Shown one piece after another: positions 25,430-34,454 of a stretch of 35,577 nt of DNA; position 1 is the first letter of the stretch; each line of letters starts with the position of its first letter. The translations under genes and the position numbers were made by a program. The notes under the pieces are model-generated. The model saw only the letters and a list, made by a program, of their open reading frames with translations. It ran no database searches and was not told the DNA's origin. This DNA comes from Betaproteobacteria bacterium (GTDB lineage: Bacteria; Pseudomonadota; Gammaproteobacteria; Burkholderiales; SG8-39), in contig VGIA01000015.1 of assembly GCA_016868105.1 (NCBI GenBank), positions 1-35,577 of the forward strand, in the 5' to 3' direction.

Positions 25430-26731
25430 TCAGGACGCCAGGCGTCCGTGTTGCACCTTGATGCTGCCGTTGGCGATCACCGTGTCGGCAAGATTGACGC
25501 CGAACCGGTTGATCACCATGCCGTGGTTGGCGACGTTCCAGATGACGAGGTCGGCGCGCTTTCCTGCCTCGATGCTACCGCGATCATGCGACAAGTCCAG
25601 CGCGCGTGCCGCATTCAGCGTGCACATGTTCCAGATTTCCGCGTAGCCGAGGCGGAACAAGCGCGCCGCGAGCGCCATCACCATCTGCATCGACGGCGTC
25701 GGGCAGCTGCCGGGGTTGTAGTCGGTCGACAGGGCGGCCACCACGCCCGCCTCGAGCGCCCGGCGCACCACCATCGGCAGGAACGGTTTCTCCGCCCCCT
25801 CCAGCGCCGAGCCGGCGAAACGCGGCGTCATTTCGCACAAGTGCAGGGTCACCCCCGGCAGGAACGTCGCCACCGTGCCAGCCTCGGCCATGGCGCGAAA
25901 CCCCTCGTCCGTCGTGTAATCCAGATGGTCCGCGCCCGAGGCCGAGAGCGCGGCCGCGGCGAGGCCGCCGCGGGCGTCGCCGTGCTGGTCGGCGTGCAGG
26001 CGGACCTTCATGCCAAGCGCGCGCGCCGCGTTGCCGACCCGCAGGCATTCGTCGTAGGTGAAACACAGGGGGTCGCAGGATACGTCGCAGTACTTCGCAA
26101 GCCCGCTTGCCGCCTGCAACGACGCCACCGCGGCATCGATGTATTCCTTGCGACGGTCGTCGTAGCCTTCGGGCAGCACGTGCAGCGGCAGGAACGTCGG
26201 GACCACGTCGACCGCATGGCGCAGGCCCGCGGTCAGCCGCAGCAGACGCAGTTCGCCCTCGCGGTCCAGCGCGTAGCCTGTCTTCGCCTCCAGCGTGGTG
26301 GTGCCATGCAGCAGCATGGTGTCGAGGTCGCTCATCGCCTGCTTCACCAGTGCCGCGTCCGAGGTCTGGCGGGTCCTCGACACCGTGAAGCGGATTCCGC
26401 CGTCGAGTCGCCGCGCCGGGGCGCGCTGGGTGACCTTCGCCTCGTACTCTTCGTGCCGCGTCCCGCCGAACAGAAGGTGGGAGTGAGGATCGACGAAACC
26501 GGGCGTCACCAGGCGCCCGGTTGCATCCAGCACCGTCGGCGCGCTCCAGGACTTCGCCACCTCTGCGCTCGAGCCCAGGGCAAGGATGCGGCCGCCGCCG
26601 ACCGCGACAGCGCCGTCGGCGATGATGTCCGTTTGCCGCAGCGCCTCGCCCCGCAGGCCTTCGGCCGGACCGCGGCAGGTCAGCAATTCCCCGGCCTGCA
26701 CGATCAGCAGGTCGGCATTGTGCTTTGCCAT
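25430..26731 (-). CDS. hutI: imidazolonepropionase (HutI family)
   Basis: A 433-residue amidohydrolase that opens the imidazolone ring to give N-formimidoyl-glutamate. It has the metal pair in VTPGFVDPHSHLLFGGTRHEEYE (H83, H85), GTTTLEAKTGYALDREGELRLLR, FLPLHVLPEGY, the metal His in RLHADQHGDARGG, GADHLDYTTDEG, LLPGVTLHLCE-like FLPGVTLHLCE, and the Asp in LSTDYNPGSCPTPS. All are in HutI order. It is somewhat divergent from typical HutI (TGYALD for SGYGLD, STDYNPGSC for ATDxNPGTS). It is the first gene of the left arm, divergent from iclR with 23 bp between start codons, and is the only hutI in the window, so it probably serves the canonical histidine pathway. No ribosome site is visible; the start codon lies inside the 43-bp palindrome. 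Confidence 0.8.
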   Translation of the reverse strand: MAKHNADLLIVQAGELLTCRGPAEGLRGEALRQTDIIADGAVAVGGGRILALGSSAEVAKSWSAPTVLDATGRLVTPGFVDPHSHLLFGGTRHEEYEAKVTQRAPARRLDGGIRFTVSRTRQTSDAALVKQAMSDLDTMLLHGTTTLEAKTGYALDREGELRLLRLTAGLRHAVDVVPTFLPLHVLPEGYDDRRKEYIDAAVASLQAASGLAKYCDVSCDPLCFTYDECLRVGNAARALGMKVRLHADQHGDARGGLAAAALSASGADHLDYTTDEGFRAMAEAGTVATFLPGVTLHLCEMTPRFAGSALEGAEKPFLPMVVRRALEAGVVAALSTDYNPGSCPTPSMQMVMALAARLFRLGYAEIWNMCTLNAARALDLSHDRGSIEAGKRADLVIWNVANHGMVINRFGVNLADTVIANGSIKVQHGRLAS

Positions 26732-26764
26732 AGAGTGGCATACTATTCCATTCTATGGCAAAGC
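26722..26764. promoter_or_regulatory. 43-bp near-perfect palindrome spanning the hutI and iclR start codons
   Basis: Two 21-base arms (26722-26742 and 26744-26764) match at 19 of 21 positions around a single central C. The outer part is GCTTTGCCATAGA / TCTATGGCAAAGC and the inner part is TGGCATA-C-TATTCCA. The inner 15 bases resemble the TGGAAA-type operators bound by IclR proteins. The palindrome contains the whole intergenic gap and both ATG codons, so both genes begin ATGGCAAAGC. Weak -10-like boxes (TACTAT one way, TAGTAT the other) lie 8-11 bases from each ATG, and neither gene has a visible Shine-Dalgarno sequence, which suggests leaderless or nearly leaderless messages. Confidence 0.75.
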
Positions 26765-27468
26765 GGCAAGGCGCCCCCCGCAAGCCTGCCCGTGCCGCGG
26801 AGCCCGGCCCGGTGCGCGCGGTGCAGCGGGCGTTTGACCTGCTGGCGCACCTTGGCGATGGCCAGCCCGCGCCTACGCTGTCGGCGCTGGCGCGCAGCAG
26901 CGGCCTTGCGGTGAGCACCGTGGCGCGCCTGCTCGCCGCGCTGGAGCACGCAGGCTTCGTCCACCGCGTTGGCGCGGGCTACGAACCGGGAACGCGCCTG
27001 GTGCAGATGGGACTGTCGGCGCTCAGACGGCTCGACGTGTTCGACCTTGCCGAACCGCACCTGCGGCGCCTCTGCGCCGCGAGCGGCGAGACGGCCAACC
27101 TGGCGACGCGGGCCGACGCCGAGCATGCGATCTACCTGCGTCAGGTGGTCAGCCCAAAGAGCATTCACCACGCCAGCTGGCTGGGCCGCATGCTTCCCGT
27201 GGCCCGGACGGCGGTCGGGCAGGCGCTTGCCGGCAACGTGAATGCCACCGGCTACATCGCGAGAAAGAACACGCTGGAACCCGACGTGACCGCGATCGCG
27301 GCTCCGATCCGGGGCGCGGCAGGCGAAATCGCCGCGGCGCTCAGCATCACCGGCCCCTCGTATCGCATCAGCGAGGCCGACATCCGGCGCTACGGCGCGC
27401 TGGTCGCGGAGGAAGCACGCCTTGCCTCCGAGGTGCTCGGCGCGCGCCTGCGCGCGGTGCAGCAATGA
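26755..27468 (+). CDS. IclR family transcriptional regulator
   Basis: A 237-residue IclR-type regulator. The winged helix-turn-helix covers about 18-80: VRAVQRAFDLLAHLGDGQPAPTLSALARSSGLAVSTVARLLAALEHAGFVHRVGAGYEPGTRL. The C-terminal effector domain includes ASGETANLATRADAEHAIYLRQV and VARTAVGQALAG. It is divergent from hutI and overlaps the ureohydrolase gene by four bases (ATGA), so it heads the right arm of the histidine island and probably controls both arms through the shared palindrome. Urocanate or a related imidazole is a natural effector candidate, but nothing in the sequence proves it. HutC, the usual hut repressor, is a GntR-type protein, so an IclR here is a departure from the textbook arrangement. 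Confidence 0.9.
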   Translation: MAKRQGAPRKPARAAEPGPVRAVQRAFDLLAHLGDGQPAPTLSALARSSGLAVSTVARLLAALEHAGFVHRVGAGYEPGTRLVQMGLSALRRLDVFDLAEPHLRRLCAASGETANLATRADAEHAIYLRQVVSPKSIHHASWLGRMLPVARTAVGQALAGNVNATGYIARKNTLEPDVTAIAAPIRGAAGEIAAALSITGPSYRISEADIRRYGALVAEEARLASEVLGARLRAVQQ

Positions 27469-28406
27469 AGCCCCTCGCTTTGCCGCCCGCAGGATCGAGC
27501 GTGGGGTTTCTTGCCTCCCCTTTCGTGCCGATCGAATCGCTAGCTGCAGACTTCGCCGTCCTGGGCATCGCGCACGGCGTGCCCTACCACGTGCGCAATC
27601 TCGCCGCCAGCGTGGCCGACGCGCCGCGTGCCGTGCGCGAACGCTCGGCGCGCTTTGGCCGCATGGCGACCCATCACGACTTCGACCTTGGCCGCGCGCT
27701 CGCGGACCCTGCGCCACCGCGGCTCGCCGACTGCGGCGACGTGCCCTGCGACCTGCGCGACCTGCCGGGCAGCGCCGCGCGCGCCACCCGCGCGGTTCGC
27801 GCCATCCTCGAGGCCGGCGCGATGCCGATCGTGCTGGGGGGCGACGACTCCATCACCGCGATCGCGCTGGGCGCCTTCGAAGGCCGCGGGCCCCTGCACG
27901 TGCTGCAGATCGACGCCCACCTCGACTACCGGGACGAGGTCGACGGCGTGCGCGACGGCTACTCCAGTCCCATGCGGCGAGCCGCGGAAATGCCCTGGGT
28001 CGAGCGCATCGTCCATTGCGGCACCCGCGGCGTCGGCAGCGCCCGCCCGGCCGACCTGCGGGACACCTTGGCGCGCGGCAACGCGATCGTGACGGCGAGC
28101 GAGGTGCGGCGGCACGGCATCGAGCGCGTGCTCGCGGAATTCCCGGAGGGTGGGCGGTACTACATCGCCTTCGACTGCGACGGCGTCGATCCGTCGGTCA
28201 TGCCGGGCACCAGCGCGCCGCTGCCCGGGGGGCTGTGCTATGACGACACCCGCGATCTGCTCACCGGGCTCGCGCGCCGCGGCAGCCTGGCTGGCATCAG
28301 CTTCGCGGAGCATTACCCCTCGCTCGACGTGAACGGCATCACCGCCCTCGCCATCGTGCGCCTCATCGTCAACCTCATCGCCATTGTCGGGAAACCACAA
28401 CCATGA
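27465..28406 (+). CDS. ureohydrolase (agmatinase/arginase/formimidoylglutamase family), GGDD variant
   Basis: A 313-residue binuclear-manganese hydrolase of the ureohydrolase fold. Metal motifs are VLGGDDSI (125-130), IDAHLDYRDE (D150, H152, D154) and AFDCDGVDPSVMPGTSAP (D237, D239). In the common form the first motif is GGDHS with His as ligand; here it is Asp128. YSSPMRRAAEMPW replaces the agmatinase SHGTPFRR. The context suggests formimidoylglutamate or another amidino compound. FTCD already handles formimidoylglutamate in this operon, so either the two are alternatives or this enzyme acts on another guanidino- or formimidoyl-type compound. It is coupled to iclR before and to the PhyH gene after (ATGA overlaps). 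Confidence 0.85.
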   Translation: MKPLALPPAGSSVGFLASPFVPIESLAADFAVLGIAHGVPYHVRNLAASVADAPRAVRERSARFGRMATHHDFDLGRALADPAPPRLADCGDVPCDLRDLPGSAARATRAVRAILEAGAMPIVLGGDDSITAIALGAFEGRGPLHVLQIDAHLDYRDEVDGVRDGYSSPMRRAAEMPWVERIVHCGTRGVGSARPADLRDTLARGNAIVTASEVRRHGIERVLAEFPEGGRYYIAFDCDGVDPSVMPGTSAPLPGGLCYDDTRDLLTGLARRGSLAGISFAEHYPSLDVNGITALAIVRLIVNLIAIVGKPQP

Positions 28407-29188
28407 CCGATGCCGACATCGAGCTGTTCCAGGCCGACGGAGCGATCGTGCTCCGCGGCGTGTTCCGCGACTGGGTCGAGCCCCTGCGTGCCGGCGTCGC
28501 GCGCAACCGGGCCTCGCCCAGTCCGCTGGAGCGCACGGTCAGGCCCGCCGACGGTTCGGCGGCGTTCTTCCAGGACTACTGCAACTGGCAGCGGATACCC
28601 GAGTACCGCGCGTTCGTCTTCGAGTCACCCGCCGCCGCCCTCGCTGCCCGCCTGATGCGTTCGAAGACAGCGCGCTTCTTTCACGAGCACGTGCTGGTCA
28701 AGGACCCGGGCACCAGCGTGGTCACCCCCTGGCACCAGGACCAGCCGTACTACTGCGTCGATGGCGGCCAGAGCGTGAGTCTGTGGATTGCGCTCGATCC
28801 GGTCGCGCGCGACACGGTGATGGAATGCGTCGCCGGTTCGCACCTCTGGGGCAAAGGCTTCAAGCCGATGCGATTCGACGGCACGCCGCTGTATCCGAAC
28901 GACAACCTCGAGGCGATCCCGGATATCGACGCCAGGCGTGGCGAGCTGCGCATCCTCGGCTGGGAGCTCGAGCCGGGCGACGCCATTGCCTTCACGTTCC
29001 GCACCGTCCACGGCGCCCCGGCCAACACCGCCTCGCGCCCCAGACGGGCGTTCTCTGCGCGCTGGGTCGGGGACGATGCGGTATTCGCCGTTCGCGCCGG
29101 GCGCACTTCGCCGCCGTTTCCCAACCTCAAGCTGCCGGCGGGCGCACCGCTCGATGCGCCTGAATTCCCCCTCGTCCATTCGCACTGA
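28403..29188 (+). CDS. phytanoyl-CoA dioxygenase (PhyH) family oxygenase
   Basis: A 261-residue Fe(II)/2-oxoglutarate-dependent oxygenase of the PhyH family. The iron triad is visible: H111 and D113 in TPWHQDQPYY, and H203 in FRTVHGAPAN. The 2-oxoglutarate-binding Arg is probably in the RPRRAFSARWVGDD stretch. VSLWIALDPVARDTVMECVAGSH is typical of the family. It is translationally coupled to the ureohydrolase gene and is followed after 9 bp by hutU. Oxygenases of this type are not part of the standard hut pathway. A hydroxylation that prepares a modified histidine is an inference. Confidence 0.87.
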   Translation: MTDADIELFQADGAIVLRGVFRDWVEPLRAGVARNRASPSPLERTVRPADGSAAFFQDYCNWQRIPEYRAFVFESPAAALAARLMRSKTARFFHEHVLVKDPGTSVVTPWHQDQPYYCVDGGQSVSLWIALDPVARDTVMECVAGSHLWGKGFKPMRFDGTPLYPNDNLEAIPDIDARRGELRILGWELEPGDAIAFTFRTVHGAPANTASRPRRAFSARWVGDDAVFAVRAGRTSPPFPNLKLPAGAPLDAPEFPLVHSH

Positions 29189-29197
29189 AGGATTTTC

Positions 29198-30861
<1,664 letters not shown>

Positions 30862-30865
<4 letters not shown>

Positions 30866-32319
30866 GCCACCTCGTCGGCCGCCAGCCGCTGTCGCTGCCC
30901 GTGCTGCGGCGCATCGCCGCGGACGGCATTCCGCTCTCGCTCGACCCGGCCTGCATACCCGGGCTGCAGGCCGCGGTCGCCGCCATCGAGCAGATCGTCG
31001 ACGCCGGCGCGCCGGCCTACGGCATCAACACCGGCTTTGGCAAGCTCGCACAGACCAAGATCGAGCGATCCGAACTCGAGCACCTGCAGGAAAACCTGGT
31101 GCTGTCCCACGCCGCCGGGGTCGGGCCGCCCCTGACGGACGACGCGGTGCGTCTCACCATCGCCCTGAAGGTGGCGAGCCTCGCCCGCGGCCGCTCCGGC
31201 GTGCGCCCCGAGGTGATCGACGCGCTGCTTGCCCTGTACAACCAGCGCCGCTACCCGCACATCCCGTCCAAGGGCTCGGTCGGTGCCTCAGGCGATCTGG
31301 CGCCCCTCGCCCACCTCGCGATGGCGCTGATGCCGATGCGATTCGCGCCGAAGGAAGGCCTGGCGCTGCTGAACGGCACGCAGGTCTCCACCGGGCTCGC
31401 CCTGAAGGGCCTGTTCGCCATCGAGAACGTGTTCGCCGCCGCGCTCGCGGCCGGTGCGCTGTCGGTGGACGCCGCGATGGGCAGCGACACGCCGTTCGAC
31501 GACCGCATCCATGAGCTGCGCGGGCACGCCGGCCAGCGCGACACCGCCGCCGCGTATCGCGCGCTGCTCGCCGGCAGCGAGATCCGCGCCTCGCACCTCA
31601 TGGGCGACGACCGCGTGCAGGACCCCTACTCGCTGCGCTGCCAGCCGCAGGTGATGGGCGCGTGCCTGGACGCGATGCGCAACGCCGCCGAGACCCTTCG
31701 CATCGAGGCCAACGGCGTCTCGGACAACCCGCTGGTGTTCGCCGAGACCCGCGAAGTGCTGTCCGGCGGCAACTTCCACGCCGAGCCGGTGGCGCTGGCG
31801 GCCGACGCGCTGGCGCTGGCCTGCGCCGAGATCGGCGCGCTCGCAGAGCGGCGCATCGCCTTGCTGATCGATGGCGCCATCAGCCGGCTGCCGCCGTTCA
31901 TCGTCGAGCATGGCGGGCTCAATTCCGGCTTCATGGTGGCGCAGGTCACCGCCGCGGCGCTCGCCAGCGAGAACAAGGCGCTGGCGCACCCGGCAAGCGT
32001 GGACAGCCTGCCGACCTCGGCGAACCAGGAGGACCACGTCAGCATGGCGACCTTCGCCGCGCGGCGCCTCGCCGACATGGCCGACAACAGCGCCGGCATC
32101 ATTGCCATCGAGTTGCTCGCCGCAGCGCAGGGCGTCGACTTCCGCCGGCCGCGGCGCACCTCGCCCGCGTTGCAGCAGGTGCACGCGGAGGTGCGCAGCG
32201 AGGTGCCTTTCTACGACAGGGACCGTCACTTCGCGCCCGACATCGAGGCGATCAAGGCGATGGTGCTCGCCGGCAGGTTCAACCGCCACGCGGGCACGCT
32301 GCTGCCTTCGGGGGGATGA
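30862..32319 (+). CDS. hutH: histidine ammonia-lyase
   Basis: This is a 485-residue lyase that removes ammonia from histidine to give urocanate. The MIO cofactor forms from A142-S143-G144 in [16 protein letters not shown]53 in [11 protein letters not shown] is the catalytic Tyr. H83 in VLSHAAGVG and [10 protein letters not shown] match true histidine lyases, so I see no sign of a switch to ergothionase or tyrosine/phenylalanine specificity. The track start at 30760 is too early; the ATG at 30862 overlaps the hutU stop. The 3' end overlaps a 35-codon ORF (ATGA). Confidence 0.95.
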
Positions 32320-32423
32320 TGGACCTGTTTCGCTTCAACGCGGGACGCTCGGCGGTCCACCCGCGCGTCCTGGCACTGCCGGGAACCCACCTCGATGCGC
32401 CAAGCGATCTGGAGAAACGATGA
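32316..32423 (+). pseudogene. 35-codon ORF, likely remnant of N-formylglutamate deformylase
   Basis: The ORF encodes [35 protein letters not shown]. It overlaps the hutH stop at its start and the ftcD start at its end (ATGA both times). Its order of features, LFRFnaGRSxV then LPGTHLdAPsDLexR, resembles the N-terminus of N-formylglutamate amidohydrolases (pattern F-x-x-G-x-x-P-L-L-V-S-x-P-H-x-G-T-x-I-P). The catalytic body is missing. The usual PHxGT is LPGT, so even the N-terminus would not be functional. That enzyme is the last step of the HutF/HutG route, which FTCD replaces, so a deletion fossil is plausible. It may instead be a chance coupling ORF. The resemblance is by eye. Confidence 0.5.
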
Positions 32424-34240
32424 ACAAGCTGGTGGAATGCGTACCGAATTTTTCCGAGGGCTGCGACCTGGCCGTGATCCGCGGCATCACCGCCGAGATC
32501 GAGGCCGTGCGCGGCGTCACGCTGCTGGATGTCGACCCTGGCGAGGACACCAACCGCACCGTGGTGACGTTCGTCGGCGCGCCCGAGGCGGTCCTCGAGG
32601 CCGCTTTCCGGGCCGGCCGGCGGGCGGCCGAACTCATCGACATGGCCAAGCACCACGGCAGCCATGCCCGCATGGGGGCAATGGATGTCTGCCCGTTCGT
32701 GCCGGTATCCGGCGTGACGATGCAGGATTGCGTGGCACTGGCTCGCGAGACCGGAAAGCGCATCGGCGAGCTCGGCATCCCGGTGTATCTGTACGAGCAT
32801 GCCGCGGCCACTGCGGCGCGGCGCAACCTTGCGGTGGTGCGCGCGGGGGAATACGAGGGCCTCGAGCGCAAGCTCGCCGACCCGGCGTGGCGGCCGGATT
32901 TCGGACCCGCGAAGCACAACTCCCGCACCGGCGCCTACATCATCGGCGCGCGCGAATTTCTCATCGCCTACAACGTCAACCTCGCCACCACCGACAAGCG
33001 CTACGCGGACGACATTGCCTACGCGCTGCGCGAGCGCGGCCGGCACCTGCGTCGCGGCAACACCTCGCCTTTCTACTACAAGGGCGAGGTGGTGAACTTC
33101 GGCAAGGACGCCTATCCCTGCGGCGCCTGCGAGTTGGTGGCGAAGGACTGGGCCTCTCTCGCCCGGCACTATCGCGAGGCGCATGGCCGCGACCTTGATG
33201 CGCGCTATGCCGCGCTCGGCTACAAAGCGGGGGACGTCGAGGGCAAGCCCGCCTACGCCGACGGCCGCTTCACGCACGTCAAGGCGGTCGGCTGGGTGGT
33301 CGAGAAGTACCAGCGCGCGCAGATTTCCATCAACCTCACCGACTTCACCGTCTCGCCGGCGCATGCCGTGCTGGAGGCGGCGCGCGAGGAGGCCGCGAGC
33401 CGTGGCATCGCCGTGACCGGTTCGGAGATCGTCGGCGTGGTGCCCTATGAGGCCATGCGGGAATCCGCTCGCTGGTACCTGCGGCGCATGCGCAAGTCCA
33501 CCGGGTTGCCGGTCGGCGACGTGATCGAGGCCGCGGTTCAGGCGATGGGCCTGCGCGACGTTGCGCCCTTCGAAGTCGATAAGAAGGTGCTCGGCATGCC
33601 GCGGAACAACGGCCAACTGGCGGCAAAGACCGTGGCTGCGTTCGTCGACGAAGTGTCCCGCGATACGCCGGCCCCCGGCGGCGGCTCGATCGCCGCGCTC
33701 GCGGGCTCCATCGGCGCGGCGCTCGCCGCGATGGTCGCCAACCTCACGGTCGGCAAGGCCCAGTTCGCCTCGCGCTACGACGAGCTCGATGCGCTCGCCC
33801 TCGAAGCGCAGCAGATCAAGGACCAGCTGATGGCCGCGGTGGACGAGGATACGCAGGCCTTCAACGGCGTGATGGACGCACTGCGCATGGCCAAGGACAC
33901 GCCCAACCAGAAAGCGGCGCGCACCGCGGCGCTCCAGGCCGGCTACCAGCGCGCCACCGAAGTGCCGGTGCAGACGGCACGGCACTGCCGCAGGGCGCTG
34001 GAACTGTGCCTGCGGGCGGCGCGCTGCGGCAACGAGGCGATGATTACCGACGCCGGCGTCGGCGCGCTGGTGTCGCTTGCCGGGGTGAAGGGCGCCGCCT
34101 ACAACGCGCGCATCAACCTGAAGTCGATCAAGGACGCGGACTACGTGAAGCGGACCGGCGACGAGATCGCCCGGCTGGTGGCGGAAAGCCGCGGGATCGC
34201 CGATGAGGTCGAGGCGGAAGTCGAGCGCGTGATGGCCTGA
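32420..34240 (+). CDS. ftcD: bifunctional glutamate formimidoyltransferase / formimidoyl-THF cyclodeaminase
   Basis: This is a 606-residue fusion enzyme. The N-terminal part transfers the formimidoyl group from formimidoylglutamate to tetrahydrofolate: MNKLVECVPNFSEG, VDPGEDTNRTVVTFVG, and AKHHGSHARMGAMDVCPFVP with catalytic-type H82. The C-terminal part, from about residue 400, removes ammonia to give methenyl-THF: FVDEVSRDTPAPGGGSIAALAGSIGAALAAMVANLT and a helical tail. A segment of about 75 residues (roughly 209-283) is inserted between RERGRHLRRG and FTHVKAVGW compared with the mammalian enzyme of about 540 residues, and it holds a C2H2-like motif. GGAGAAACG precedes the ATG. It ends the right arm and completes histidine to glutamate. 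Confidence 0.93.
   Translation: MNKLVECVPNFSEGCDLAVIRGITAEIEAVRGVTLLDVDPGEDTNRTVVTFVGAPEAVLEAAFRAGRRAAELIDMAKHHGSHARMGAMDVCPFVPVSGVTMQDCVALARETGKRIGELGIPVYLYEHAAATAARRNLAVVRAGEYEGLERKLADPAWRPDFGPAKHNSRTGAYIIGAREFLIAYNVNLATTDKRYADDIAYALRERGRHLRRGNTSPFYYKGEVVNFGKDAYPCGACELVAKDWASLARHYREAHGRDLDARYAALGYKAGDVEGKPAYADGRFTHVKAVGWVVEKYQRAQISINLTDFTVSPAHAVLEAAREEAASRGIAVTGSEIVGVVPYEAMRESARWYLRRMRKSTGLPVGDVIEAAVQAMGLRDVAPFEVDKKVLGMPRNNGQLAAKTVAAFVDEVSRDTPAPGGGSIAALAGSIGAALAAMVANLTVGKAQFASRYDELDALALEAQQIKDQLMAAVDEDTQAFNGVMDALRMAKDTPNQKAARTAALQAGYQRATEVPVQTARHCRRALELCLRAARCGNEAMITDAGVGALVSLAGVKGAAYNARINLKSIKDADYVKRTGDEIARLVAESRGIADEVEAEVERVMA
33113..33184 (+). other. C2H2 zinc-finger-like motif inside the FTCD insertion
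   Basis: Residues 232-255 of FTCD read Y-P-C-G-A-C-ELV-A-KDWAS-L-AR-H-YREA-H. The spacing is Y-x-C-x2-C-x12-H-x4-H, with Leu at the hydrophobic core position three before the first His. This is the classical C2H2 finger pattern, with Ala in place of the conserved Phe. The ligands would be C234, C237, H250 and H255. It could be a structural zinc site, a docking surface or a nucleic-acid-binding element. Confidence 0.6.
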
Positions 34241-34264
34241 TCAGGCGCAGGCCTGATCAGGGCC
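34234..34264 (+). terminator. inverted repeat at the end of the hut operon (possible terminator without T-run)
   Basis: CCTGATCAGGC (34236-34246), the loop GCAG, then GCCTGATCAGG (34251-34261) give an 11-bp perfect stem. The ftcD stop codon lies inside the first arm. No T-run follows, so it is not a standard intrinsic terminator; it could end transcription with help or protect the mRNA 3' end. Each arm is itself a palindrome. In the rest of the gap to the next gene (34265-34454) I see nothing recognisable. Confidence 0.45.
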
Positions 34265-34454
34265 GCCGCGATCCGTGAATGGCCCGAAGTCAGCCGGCTT
34301 TCCCTGAAGCTCTCGTCGTAGTCCCGGGAAACCTGCCTTTGACCACGCTGCTCACTGGGTGGCCCCGGGCACCGGCGGCATTCGGGTTCCGCAAGACGGT
34401 GGACCGGGCCACCGGGCTCGGTATGCCTTGCCGCAGGTGAAGTACCATCCCCGC

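Noticed and set aside
34265-34454. Sigma-54-type promoter before the molybdopterin oxidoreductase (GGTATGCCTTGC)
   Set aside because: The GG and GC pairs are two bases too close for a -24/-12 promoter, and no other convincing promoter is seen.
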